In this document: positions 30,608-38,823 of the stretch, in pieces
Numbering within the stretch: the first letter of the stretch is position 1
Layout of the letters: each line of letters begins with the position of its first letter
Origin: Polaromonas sp.
GTDB lineage: Bacteria; Pseudomonadota; Gammaproteobacteria; Burkholderiales; Burkholderiaceae_C
NCBI GenBank assembly: GCA_028292745.1
Contig: JAQGLT010000002.1
Location: forward strand, 92,646-156,645
Reading direction: 5' to 3'
Length of the DNA stretch: 64,000 nucleotides
Translations under genes and position numbers: made by a program
The notes under the pieces: generated by a model
What the model was told of the DNA's origin: nothing
What the model saw: the letters and a program-made list of their open reading frames with translations, nothing else
Database searches by the model: none

Positions 30608-31528
30608 ATGGCTTTAAAAAGGCATGCCTTATATATCATTAAGAGTACAGCCGCTCTCCTCGTTGTGTTCGGTACCGCCAATGCTACGGCACAGGGAAGC
30701 GAATCAGAGGTTGCTAAGTTGCTTCAAAAGCATGAAGCTCTCAAGCCTCAACTTGTACATAATCCCTTCCGCAGGCCTTTGTTTCTTGAATCTGTTGAAA
30801 AAACAAATACCGTCAGCAGCTCAGTTTACGCCGTGCTTAATTCCCCCTTCTCCAGGGTAAGCTCAACTTTGAAAAAGCCGGATGGCTGGTGTGAGGTGCT
30901 GATTCTCCATCTCAATACCAAGTACTGCCGGGCAAATACAGACACAGCCAAGTCAACCCTAGCAGTTAATATCGGAAAAAAAACTCCTCAACCTTTATCC
31001 GACGCTTTTTCATTGGAGTTTTCGTATAGTTTGGTTACTGCTTCTGAAAACTACCTTTCTATAGAGCTCCATGCAGATGAGGGACCACTCAAAACAACTG
31101 ACTATGCAATAGTGCTTCATGCTGCCCCCCTGCCTGAAGGCAAAACTTTTATTAACTTACGCTATTCCTATGGTTATGGGCTGGCTGGACGTCTTGCAAT
31201 GCAAGGGTATCTTTCTACACTAGGCCGTGGAAAAGTAGGATTTACAAGAATAGGAACTGATGCGCAAAGTGGCTTTGTAGAAGGCATGCGGGGAGCAGTT
31301 GAACGTAATACCATGCGTTATTACCTCGCAATCGAGGCCTATTTAATGTCATTGACGCAACCACCAGCTCAGCAGCTAGATACCCGGCTGAAATATTGGT
31401 TTGATGCTACAGAAGAGTACTCGCAGCAACTTCATGAAGTAGATCGGCAGAGCTATTTAACTATGAAAAAAGAAGAGTATCAGCGGCAACAAAGCGTTTC
31501 CACGTCCACTTCTGTTAACACTCAGTAA
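30608..31528 (+). CDS. Secreted hypothetical protein
   Basis: About 306 residues from MALKRHALYIIKSTAALLVV, with a signal peptide ending near NATA-QG. The mature part is rich in beta structure in its first half. The C-terminal part carries RYYLAIEAYLMSLTQPPAQQ and a basic tail with LTMKKEEYQRQQ. I do not recognise a catalytic motif. Two upstream in-frame ATGs (30575 and 30590) are possible, and none has a good ribosome site. The gene is AT-rich relative to the core genome. The function is unknown. Confidence 0.72.
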   Translation: MALKRHALYIIKSTAALLVVFGTANATAQGSESEVAKLLQKHEALKPQLVHNPFRRPLFLESVEKTNTVSSSVYAVLNSPFSRVSSTLKKPDGWCEVLILHLNTKYCRANTDTAKSTLAVNIGKKTPQPLSDAFSLEFSYSLVTASENYLSIELHADEGPLKTTDYAIVLHAAPLPEGKTFINLRYSYGYGLAGRLAMQGYLSTLGRGKVGFTRIGTDAQSGFVEGMRGAVERNTMRYYLAIEAYLMSLTQPPAQQLDTRLKYWFDATEEYSQQLHEVDRQSYLTMKKEEYQRQQSVSTSTSVNTQ

Positions 31529-31557
31529 ATAGCTAATAGTGCTTTTATTTTTGAGAT

Positions 31558-31737
31558 TTACACGAATCGTGCTGGAAGTGGGCTTCCAGGCTCGCGTACA
31601 GGAATTACTGGTGGTGCGTTAGACGGTTCGTCAATGTCTGGAAACGGTGTTGAATCTGGAGGAACAATAATCTGTTCCTTTTCCTCAGGAATCGGTATGG
31701 CTGGATTAGGCTTGGGGGTAGGAATCGTATCGGGCAT
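31558..31737 (-). CDS. Small proline-rich protein (59 aa)
   Basis: A 59-codon frame on the minus strand, ATG at 31737, stop TAA at 31558, with GGAG eight bases upstream. It starts MPDTIPTPKPNPAIPIP and is about one third proline, with alternating acidic residues (PFPDIDEPSNAPPVIPV) and a short basic end. No signal peptide or known domain is visible. The plus-strand frame over the same bases (31634-31837) is probably its shadow. It lies in the 494-bp gap between the secreted protein and the catalase, which otherwise holds only a TGTAGATTACA dyad and presumably the catalase promoter. Confidence 0.6.
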   Translation of the reverse strand: MPDTIPTPKPNPAIPIPEEKEQIIVPPDSTPFPDIDEPSNAPPVIPVREPGSPLPARFV

Positions 31738-31828
31738 TCAATTCTCCAAAGATAGCTTTGATGTTCGTAGCTTTTTCGTCTTGACTATCTATGTTACTTG
31801 TTTCTTTGAATTTAATTTCAATTCATCA

Positions 31829-31846
31829 GATGTGTAGATTACATTA
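31829..31846 (+). repeat. TGTAGATTACA dyad motif, copy b
   Basis: GATGTGTAGATTACATTA matches copies at 23689-23710 and 37423-37441 over 13 consecutive bases. It lies about 180 bp upstream of the catalase start. Confidence 0.4.
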
Positions 31847-32022
31847 ATTTCATGGGTTAAGCTGATGCTTACTATGGCAAGACAGGTTGCCATATTGCAT
31901 ACCGGCATTGACCTACGTTTCATCTGCTCCAATTCCCGTATGGTTAGCAGAGTGTATTTTTATTTAAAAATTGCTCTTCGACTGGTCGTTGTCGCAGGAG
32001 TTTGCTGTTAACAAGGAATTTC

Positions 32023-34209
32023 ATGTCATCGCTTTCAAAGCGCAATGGGGCCACCTCACGTAGTCCTGCTACTCAAACAAAAATCACACCAGATAAGAAA
32101 GCACAGCTTGAAAACTTTACGGTTTTAGCTGCCCAGGGACTCAGCAGTAATCAAGGTGTGCAAATTCCGGACAACCATAATTCACTCAAGGCTGGCGACC
32201 GCGGCCCTACCCTTCTAGAAGATTTCATCCTTCGCGAAAAGATTAGCCATTTTGGACATGAGCGTATTCCGGAACGAGTCATTAATGCGCGAGGTTGTGG
32301 TGCCCATGGCTACTTTAAGACCTATAAGTCCATGGTGCAATTCACAAGCGCTGGATTTTTGCAAGATCCGGAACTTGAAACCCCGGTTTTTGCGCGTTTC
32401 TCCTCTTCTACCGGTTCTCAGGGTTCAGCCGATACCATGCGGGATGTTCGCGGTTTTGCCGTAAAGTTTTATACCCAAGAAGGAAACTACGACCTGGTCG
32501 GCAACAGCATGCCTGTCTACTACATCCAGGATGCAATTAAATTTCCAGACTTGATTCATGCGCTGAAGCCCGAGCCCAACCATGAAATGCCCCAAGCTAG
32601 CAGTGCCCACGATACGTTTTGGGATTTTGCTTCGTTGATGCCCGAAGTAACCCACATGTTGATGTGGACCATGTCGGATCGCGGATTGCCTCGCAGTCTG
32701 CGGATGATGGAAGGATTTGGTGTTCATACCTTTCGTTTTATCAATGCGCAAGGGGACGCATTCTTCGTTAAATTTCACTGGAAGCCCAAACTGGGCGTGC
32801 ATGGACTTGTATGGGATGAAGCTCAGAAAATTGCGGGAAAAGACCCCGACTTTCATCGCCGTGATTTGTGGGAAGCCATCGAGGCAGGCAACTGCCCGGA
32901 ATGGGAATTGGGCGTGCAAATCGTTGACGCGGGCAGAGAAGATGAGTTGGGTTTTGACATTCTTGATCCAACCAAACTCATTCCGGAATCGCAGGTGCCG
33001 GTACAGCTGATTGGAAAGATGGTTCTGAATCGGAATGTCGAAAACTTTTTTTCCGAAACCGAACAGATCGCCTTTCATCCCGGGCATCTGGTTCCTGGCA
33101 TCGATTTTTCAAATGATCCTCTTCTACAAGGACGTTTGTTTTCCTACACTGACGCTCAACTGACCCGCCTTGGCGGACCCAACTTTCATGAGCTTCCCAT
33201 CAATCGAAGTGTCTGCCCCATTCATAATTTTCAGCGCGGCGGTTCCCATCGACAGGCAATCAGCAAAGGGCGAGTTGCTTATGAGCCCAATACGCTTGGA
33301 AATGGCCTTGAATTTCGGGTTGATGGAGCAGCCCAGGGCTTCCAGCCTCACTCCGACGCCATGGATGCCGCCAAGGTCCGGCGACGCAGCGTTTCGTTTG
33401 ACGACCATTTTTCTCAAGCTACGCTCTTTTGGAACAGCCAAAGCGTTGCTGAAAAAGATCACATTGTTGCCGCCTTCAGATTCGAGCTGTCCAAGGTTGA
33501 TGTGCCTGAAATTCGGCAGCGAATGGTCGACAACTTGGCGCATGTCGATCTTAAGTTGGCGGCGCGGGTTGCGGCATCGCTGGGAATCAATGCGCCTGAC
33601 CCTAAAGCCGCAGCCGGCCGCCTAGGGTTTCGGGACTGCCGAATCGCCAATAAAGTGGATGAAGACAGTGCGCTGAGCATGGCAGCCCGACCAGGCAACA
33701 GCGTCAAAACGCGCAAAATTGCCGTTTTGGTGGCCGACGGTGTTGATGCGCCTTCTTTGCGGCGGCTAGTGCAGGACATGTCAGCAGCAGGCTTGGTATG
33801 CAAGCTGGTGGGGCCGCAATTGGGGACCGTGAGTACGGTCAGTGGAAAGCAGCTCACTGTTGACCATACCTTTGCAACCATGCCATCGGTAATGTTTGAT
33901 GCCGTAGTCATCCCAGGCGGCAATGACAGTGCCGTTTTCTTAACTGGCTTGGGCGACGCTGTTCATTTTGTGCTTGAGTCCTACAAGCATGGCAAAACGA
34001 TTTGCGCAGTCAATGAAGGGGCCCAGCTTCTAAGCACACTAGGATTCAGTGCTGACAAAAACCCCGAGGTGATAACAATGCCGACAGGTGGGGTCTTGCT
34101 TGCAGATGCACGCAAAGTGATGGATGGACAATTATCGCAAGACCTTATTGCAGCTATTGCCCAGCATAGGCACTGGGATCGGCTTAACACAAATGCCATT
34201 CCAGCTTGA
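32023..34209 (+). CDS. katE: Large-subunit catalase (HPII type) with His-to-Asn active-site change
   Basis: A 728-residue clade-2 catalase with AAGGAATTTC before the ATG. The catalase core (about residues 45-540) is followed by a C-terminal flavodoxin/DJ-1-like domain (from about residue 570, [15 protein letters not shown]). The heme-ligand Tyr375 in [10 protein letters not shown] and His in [10 protein letters not shown] are kept. The distal catalytic histidine (normally V-x-H-A-R-G) is Asn88: 32284-32286 reads AAT in the context [12 protein letters not shown]. The distal Asn161 is kept but its neighbours are GNSMPVYY instead of the usual GNNTPVFF. Family knowledge says the histidine is essential, so classical catalase activity is doubtful. 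Confidence 0.9.
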   Translation: MSSLSKRNGATSRSPATQTKITPDKKAQLENFTVLAAQGLSSNQGVQIPDNHNSLKAGDRGPTLLEDFILREKISHFGHERIPERVINARGCGAHGYFKTYKSMVQFTSAGFLQDPELETPVFARFSSSTGSQGSADTMRDVRGFAVKFYTQEGNYDLVGNSMPVYYIQDAIKFPDLIHALKPEPNHEMPQASSAHDTFWDFASLMPEVTHMLMWTMSDRGLPRSLRMMEGFGVHTFRFINAQGDAFFVKFHWKPKLGVHGLVWDEAQKIAGKDPDFHRRDLWEAIEAGNCPEWELGVQIVDAGREDELGFDILDPTKLIPESQVPVQLIGKMVLNRNVENFFSETEQIAFHPGHLVPGIDFSNDPLLQGRLFSYTDAQLTRLGGPNFHELPINRSVCPIHNFQRGGSHRQAISKGRVAYEPNTLGNGLEFRVDGAAQGFQPHSDAMDAAKVRRRSVSFDDHFSQATLFWNSQSVAEKDHIVAAFRFELSKVDVPEIRQRMVDNLAHVDLKLAARVAASLGINAPDPKAAAGRLGFRDCRIANKVDEDSALSMAARPGNSVKTRKIAVLVADGVDAPSLRRLVQDMSAAGLVCKLVGPQLGTVSTVSGKQLTVDHTFATMPSVMFDAVVIPGGNDSAVFLTGLGDAVHFVLESYKHGKTICAVNEGAQLLSTLGFSADKNPEVITMPTGGVLLADARKVMDGQLSQDLIAAIAQHRHWDRLNTNAIPA

Positions 34210-34272
34210 AGGGCAGTCTTCATAAAGCGTATTGAAACAGAGTTTAAATATCAAGCAGAATATTGATCAAAT

Positions 34273-34321
34273 AAGCCTTTAGCGCTTACTGCACTTGTTT
34301 ATATTGCTATTCATTTAGTAG
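34273..34321 (+). repeat. 49-bp dispersed element, copy 5 (intergenic)
   Basis: A 49-bp core with GCCTTTAGCGC at the left and GCTATTCATTTAGTAG at the right, followed by CAAA. It lies between the stops of the catalase gene and the convergent cyclase gene. Confidence 0.8.
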
Positions 34322-34337
34322 CAAAAGCATGCCGAAA

Positions 34338-35255
34338 CTAGGTTTCTTCGTGAAACTTGAAGGCAATGGTCGGGACCGTGAAATCGTCAAAGGATGCGCC
34401 TAAAGCGAGTTCACCATCCAGCAGGAGTACGCACTCTTGACGACGTAACGCGATGACCGCGGTGCTGTCGGCAAAGCGCACCCAAGTGCCATAACTGCTG
34501 ACATCTTCAAGGTAAAACTTCCCGCCTCGCCACTCGATACGCGCATGCTTTCGTGAAACCCTTGGGTCTTGCACCACAAACTCCGCGCTTGCATCCCGTC
34601 CAAGATAGACAGGAAGCTTGGAAGAGGTAAAACTGGCATGGTGATCAAGCCAGGAGAGTTTGATCACCGAAGTGCCTGCCAAGCGCCGGGCACTTGCACT
34701 GGACATCAAGCTGGCAGGCATTGTAAAAACTTCAGATAACACTTCGTCCTGCCATTCAACGCGGTGAACAACGCACGATTCAACTCGGCCGCGAATCGCC
34801 AAAGCGCCCATGCAACGCGCACGAACCAGAAAATTATCCGGCAATTGCCGGATGACCGCATCGCTTGCCAGTATTTGATCCGGGCCTGAAAGATCACTCA
34901 GGCGCGAAGCCACATTGACAGCATCGCCATAGCAGTCTCCCTGCTGCTCGACAATATCGCCTCGAGCCATTCCTATTTGAAGTCGCATTTTCAAGGGATC
35001 GGGCCATTTGCTGATACGGTTCTGATGGACCTTCTGAAGCTCCCTGGATGCTTCTACCGCACCTTGGCTTTCCTGGAACAAGATCAGTACTCCGTCGCCC
35101 AGGTATTTAACGACATGCCCTTTATGATTTTCACAAACTTGACCTATCCATTGGGTCAACCGTGTAATGGCCTGTGTTGCCTTGACATTGCCCAGCGATT
35201 CGAAAACACCGGTACTTCCTGTAAGGTCCGCAAAAACAACGGTGAATAATGCCAT
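34338..35255 (-). CDS. Class III nucleotide cyclase with C-terminal FHA domain
   Basis: A 305-residue soluble protein. Residues 1-175 form a class III adenylate/guanylate cyclase domain with both metal aspartates (Asp10 in VVFADLTGST, Asp54 in KYLGDGVLIL), a purine-selecting lysine at 50, and Asn114/Arg118 in YGDAVNVASRL. It should therefore be active, probably on ATP. Residues 215-290 form an FHA phosphothreonine-binding domain (YLGRDASAEF, PRVSRKHARIEW, SSYGTWV). No transmembrane or receiver part is present. The fusion suggests output or localisation controlled by Ser/Thr phosphorylation, though no kinase gene is nearby. Confidence 0.88.
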   Translation of the reverse strand: MALFTVVFADLTGSTGVFESLGNVKATQAITRLTQWIGQVCENHKGHVVKYLGDGVLILFQESQGAVEASRELQKVHQNRISKWPDPLKMRLQIGMARGDIVEQQGDCYGDAVNVASRLSDLSGPDQILASDAVIRQLPDNFLVRARCMGALAIRGRVESCVVHRVEWQDEVLSEVFTMPASLMSSASARRLAGTSVIKLSWLDHHASFTSSKLPVYLGRDASAEFVVQDPRVSRKHARIEWRGGKFYLEDVSSYGTWVRFADSTAVIALRRQECVLLLDGELALGASFDDFTVPTIAFKFHEET

Positions 35256-35521
35256 GGAATCGTAATAATGCTTGTTATGGTTTTTTTCAATTACAACATA
35301 GGCTTCGGTTCCGTTCGTTACCTGTTTCTTAAATTACGGGGAATAAAGATCTGGCGGCGTAGCTCAATTAAATGATTAAGCGCTTTCACCTTTGCACAAC
35401 AAAAACGCGAACAAGGCCTGATTTGATTGACCAAGGGTAGGATAGTTAGGGATGATAGAGAGAGCTGTGCAGTTGGTCATTAGAAAAGATACAGTCTTGA
35501 AACACCAAAACCTTAAAACTT

Positions 35522-35866
35522 ATGCATTGGTTGAACAGTCAACTTAAAAGCAGTTTGCTTGCGCTGCTTGGTGCAGATGCGGTCACATCCACTTTGCGTG
35601 AAGACCGAATCGAACATATCAGACAGTTGATGCTTGATGAACTCGGTGAGTTTAGTCATGCCCATTTTCCAAAAATCGTTCGCCGCATTCAATATGCGCT
35701 GGATGCTGAAGCGCTCTGGTATCTGCGTGGCGAACTGATGACTGTATTGGGCGCAATGCACGGGGAAACGCTTGCCCGTAAGAAAATAGAACAGATCAGT
35801 CAGCAGTTCAAAGGCCTGCTGCCTAAGGCATTGATGGCGCGATCAAGCTCACTAAAGCGTGAGTGA
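35522..35866 (+). CDS. Conserved hypothetical protein
   Basis: A 114-residue, mostly helical soluble protein without signal or membrane segment. Notable stretches are EHIRQLMLDELGEF, ALWYLRGELMTVLGAMHGE and a basic end. I have the impression of a family in Burkholderiales but cannot name it. It is preceded by a 266-bp gap, shared with the divergent cyclase gene, in which I see no other gene. The function is unknown. Confidence 0.65.
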   Translation: MHWLNSQLKSSLLALLGADAVTSTLREDRIEHIRQLMLDELGEFSHAHFPKIVRRIQYALDAEALWYLRGELMTVLGAMHGETLARKKIEQISQQFKGLLPKALMARSSSLKRE

Positions 35867-35918
35867 CGAGGCGAGCTCAAAGCATAGGCCGCGCGCCACA
35901 TGTCCGGCACGGTTGGCT

Positions 35919-36878
35919 TCAGTGCCGATGTCCCCAGAGCAAAAATGCATCGCGTCCTTCTACGGCCAGCGTGACAGGCAGCCCTACCGGGAGCAGCACC
36001 TTGGTGGCGACATGTCCAAAGGGAAGCCCAGTCAGTACCGGAATGTTGACTTGACTTTGCAACCAGGCCACCACACTGGCTAATTTGTAGCCTTTGTCGT
36101 GCGGCACCAGTTTGTAGTTGCTGAACTGGCCAAAAATAATTGCCTTTTGCTTTCCCAAAATACCGGCTTGTAGCAGTTGCGCCAGCATCCGCTCGACGCG
36201 ATAAGGGTGCTCTCCAACATCTTCGATAAATACAATGCCATCATTCACGGCAGGCAGGTAGGGCGTGCCGACGAGTGAAGCCAGCATGGTCAGGTTGCCA
36301 CCCCATAACATGGCATTATTGATGTAATAAGCATCATTTTCGGTTGTAGCGCTTATAGCACTTGCCTTAGTAGCTATTAAATTAATAGCATTTTTGGGTA
36401 ATCTCCAACCGCTGCCTTCACCCTGCCCTGTCACCAAGTCGCCAAAGCAAGCCTCCATGATGTCGTCAGCGCCTTCCAGGGCGCCAAAATCCTCGCCCAG
36501 CGAGGGCCCTGCCCACGTGACCGCACCGGTTTTTGCCAATAACGCCATCTGAAACGCAGTGAAGTCACTAAACCCGACAAACTGGGTTCCTCTGGCAACC
36601 GCGTTGGCAACAGCCTGGTAATCAATCGCAGAAAGAAGGCGTGTCAGGCCATAGCCCCCACGTGAGATCAGTGCGACATTGGCGCCGCTGGCGGCCGCCC
36701 GATGGATGGCTGCCAGACGGGTGGCATCGTCACCGGCAAACCGCTGGTGAACGCAGAGCGCTGACACGTCAACCTCGACGTCGTAACCCAGACCGATCAG
36801 GCGCTTGACACCACGCTTGAAAGAAGGCTTGTCACGCACAGCACTGGAGGGGGAATAGATGTAGATATGTTTTTTCAC
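35919..36878 (-). CDS. ldcA: Muramoyltetrapeptide (LD-)carboxypeptidase, S66 family
   Basis: Cytoplasmic peptidoglycan-recycling enzyme that removes the terminal D-Ala of tetrapeptides. About 319 residues from a GTG at KKHIYIYSPSSAV; starts at 36905 (ATG) or 36917 (GTG) would add 9-13 residues. Catalytic Ser lies in GFSDFTAFQ, Glu in FIEDVGEHPYRVERML and His in GLPFGHVATKVLLPVG. The loop between WRLPK and YYINNAMLWGGNL is encoded by a 49-bp dispersed element in antisense orientation (36340-36388), giving NAINLIATKASAISATTEN. It is a loop between conserved blocks, so the enzyme may tolerate it. Confidence 0.93.
   Translation of the reverse strand: MKKHIYIYSPSSAVRDKPSFKRGVKRLIGLGYDVEVDVSALCVHQRFAGDDATRLAAIHRAAASGANVALISRGGYGLTRLLSAIDYQAVANAVARGTQFVGFSDFTAFQMALLAKTGAVTWAGPSLGEDFGALEGADDIMEACFGDLVTGQGEGSGWRLPKNAINLIATKASAISATTENDAYYINNAMLWGGNLTMLASLVGTPYLPAVNDGIVFIEDVGEHPYRVERMLAQLLQAGILGKQKAIIFGQFSNYKLVPHDKGYKLASVVAWLQSQVNIPVLTGLPFGHVATKVLLPVGLPVTLAVEGRDAFLLWGHRH
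36340..36388 (+). repeat. 49-bp dispersed element, copy 6 (in ldcA, antisense)
   Basis: A 49-bp core with TCGGTTGTAGCGC at the left and AGCTATTAAATTAATAG at the right, preceded by ATAAGCATCAT. It lies antisense in ldcA and is open in the gene frame. The encoded residues line up without gaps with those of copy 9 in the enoyl-CoA-hydratase-family gene. Confidence 0.85.
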
Positions 36879-37009
36879 GGATGCAAGTATCCCATTGCGC
36901 AGCATCTGTAGGGCCACATGTCCTACAGCTGTCTTCTAAGGCTTCTGACCATTTTGCTGAAGATATTTTTTATAGTAAGCCAGTCACTTAACGCTAAAAG
37001 GAAATTGCC

Positions 37010-37324
37010 ATGACCCATTCCAGTATCGGATCAGGCGCAGCTGTTGACAGAAATGAAAATCATTCGACCGATGGATTGCCCAGCAAGACGATGGGAGCAG
37101 AAACCGGACGAATCAAGGCAGGTTTCAATCAAGCGGCCCAATTGCCTGAAGAGCAAAAAGAAGCTACTGATGCCGCTATTGCAGAAAGCGAACTGAGTTC
37201 AGTAAGCGAATTACTGAATTCCGGAAGGGCGAAAGATGTTCCTGAGAATCCAGGAAATTATCCGGATGGCCCGAATGTAGCGCCCAGTCCATGGGAAGCG
37301 GACGCAGCGCGGGGGAAACCTTGA
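37010..37324 (+). CDS. Small hydrophilic hypothetical protein
   Basis: A 104-residue protein with AAAAGGAAA seven bases before the ATG. It is Ser/Ala/Glu/Asn-rich and probably disordered, with a C-terminal NPGNYPDGPNVAPSPWE segment. No signal, membrane helix or known domain is visible. It resembles small stress-associated proteins only in composition, and the function is unknown. A hairpin terminator follows about 100 bp later. Confidence 0.65.
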   Translation: MTHSSIGSGAAVDRNENHSTDGLPSKTMGAETGRIKAGFNQAAQLPEEQKEATDAAIAESELSSVSELLNSGRAKDVPENPGNYPDGPNVAPSPWEADAARGKP

Positions 37325-37421
37325 CTACCAATCTTGTCAGTGCTCGACGTTGAGGTTTAAGCAACGCCTTTATTAATCCAGTATGCATAAGAGCCGTTGC
37401 TGCAATGGTTGGATTGACATC

Positions 37422-37459
37422 AAACATGTAGATTACATTTATCTTGCTACATGTTTTTT
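37422..37459 (+). terminator. Hairpin with T-run between convergent genes
   Basis: A perfect 10-bp inverted repeat AAACATGTAG/CTACATGTTT with a 15-nt loop runs into TTT. It lies between the hydrophilic-protein gene and the convergent tadA fusion. Confidence 0.6.
37423..37441 (+). repeat. TGTAGATTACA dyad motif, copy c
   Basis: AACATGTAGATTACATTTA matches copies a and b over 13 bases. It also forms the left arm of the hairpin at 37422-37459. Confidence 0.4.
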
Positions 37460-37535
37460 AGTTTTCCTTCGGACGCATTTCCAGGCCCCTGCAAAAAATT
37501 GGAAAGCTTGCCAGTCTGCACGCTTGTCATCGAAC

Positions 37536-38762
37536 TTACCCTACACGTTGCTCTAGCCAGAACTGCTCTGCTTTTAATAAAAGTTTCGGCCCTGTGTCAA
37601 GCTCACTTTCTACCCGCATGACACCAAACGCACGCACTGCGACACGGTAGCTTTTGCTTGGAAAAGGCATTTCGCATGCAATGTTCGCTAGCTCATCCAT
37701 GCTGGCGGATTCATCACCCTCCTCTACCGGTACTGCATTGCCTGCTCTTCGCTTGCTGGCTTGGCGCCATGCCTGATAGCCTTCTTTCATGGCCAAATCA
37801 TCGCTTGTCAGCAGAGATGCAGAAATATGCCGAAAACCCCGATACCGTTGCGCAGCAGCCATGGGCAAGCTAAGGCCTAGCAGCGCACTTTTTGCGGCCA
37901 GCACAAGCACGATGTTTTGAAGATCCAGCCTTGCCACAAATTCGAGCAATATCTGCCGATGACGACTGAACGTATGAAAACCGATTTTTTTTGGCTTGTC
38001 GCTTTTTCCAAAACCGATCAGGTCAGGTGCGATTACCCGATGGCCGCTTTCGACCAACTGCGGAATCAGTTTGTGAAACATATAGCTCCAGCACGAACTG
38101 TCGTGCAGACACAGGTACGTCAGGCGCGGCATGCCCCATGTTTCTGCATTGGCTTTGTGCTCATCAAGATAATGCAGTCGCAAGCCGCCAAGCGCCGGCA
38201 GGTCCGTAACGTAATGCGGGAGCCAAAAATACCCAGGGAGCCCCTCAAAGGCAGCTTCCGGTGTGCGCAGCGCATCATCACGTAAGGGGTAAGCTTTCTG
38301 AAATGCGGCCCGCTGATCGGCGCGTCTCTGGTGGAAAAAGCTCTGCAGCAATGCTCTTCCCGCCTCAGCCAAAACGCCACCTTTCAGTGCCGTCTGATGA
38401 TTTAACTGCAGCGTGAACAAATTAATCACCGAGCCGGCCGCGCCGGTTCTGGGTTCAGATGCGCCATACACGACTCGCCTCAACCGGGCGTTCAGCATGG
38501 CCCCGCTGCACATGGCGCAAGGTTCGAGCGTGACAAACAGCTCGCATTCATCAAGACGATAGTTACCCAAAACTAGCGCAGCAGCACGCAAGGCCATGAC
38601 CTCGGCATGGGCGGTTGGGTCATGGGCAGAGATGGGTGCGTTCCGCCCTGTGGCAATCACCTGGCCCTGCCAGACAACCACGGCGCCCACGGGGACTTCG
38701 CCAGCCGCACCGGCCTCCCTCGCCTGTGCAAGGGCCAACTCCATATAATCCTCGTCGATCAT
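37536..38762 (-). CDS. tadA: tRNA adenosine(34) deaminase fused to a degenerate alpha/beta hydrolase
   Basis: A 408-residue two-domain protein. Residues 1-150 are TadA, which makes inosine at the wobble base of tRNA-Arg; zinc and proton-shuttle residues are His52, Glu54, Cys82 and Cys85 (TAHAEVMAL, PCAMCSGAM). Residues about 175-405 resemble haloalkane-dehalogenase-type hydrolases (RVIAPDLIGFGKSDKP). In these the nucleophile elbow, usually V-C-Q-D-W-G-G, reads VLAAKSA (about 287-293), and the HG motif region is LCLHDSSCW. The second domain is therefore probably not a hydrolase. No ribosome site precedes the ATG, which directly follows a 49-bp element. Confidence 0.92.
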   Translation of the reverse strand: MIDEDYMELALAQAREAGAAGEVPVGAVVVWQGQVIATGRNAPISAHDPTAHAEVMALRAAALVLGNYRLDECELFVTLEPCAMCSGAMLNARLRRVVYGASEPRTGAAGSVINLFTLQLNHQTALKGGVLAEAGRALLQSFFHQRRADQRAAFQKAYPLRDDALRTPEAAFEGLPGYFWLPHYVTDLPALGGLRLHYLDEHKANAETWGMPRLTYLCLHDSSCWSYMFHKLIPQLVESGHRVIAPDLIGFGKSDKPKKIGFHTFSRHRQILLEFVARLDLQNIVLVLAAKSALLGLSLPMAAAQRYRGFRHISASLLTSDDLAMKEGYQAWRQASKRRAGNAVPVEEGDESASMDELANIACEMPFPSKSYRVAVRAFGVMRVESELDTGPKLLLKAEQFWLEQRVG

Positions 38763-38765
38763 TTG

Positions 38766-38814
38766 CTACTAATTTAATAGCGTTAGATGCTGGTATTTAA
38801 TGCGCTAGAGTCTA
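38766..38814 (-). repeat. 49-bp dispersed element, copy 7 (abutting tadA start)
   Basis: Minus-strand copy with a 49-bp core (ACTCTAGCGC at the left, CGCTATTAAATTAGTAG at the right). Its trailing CAA is followed directly by the tadA ATG, leaving no room for a Shine-Dalgarno sequence. Confidence 0.82.
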
Positions 38815-38823
38815 GTTTGATCA

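Noticed and set aside
31634..31837. 67-codon plus-strand frame before the catalase gene
   Set aside because: The complementary strand has a better frame with a ribosome site. The apparent hydrophobic Gly-rich product is the reverse of a Pro-rich one.
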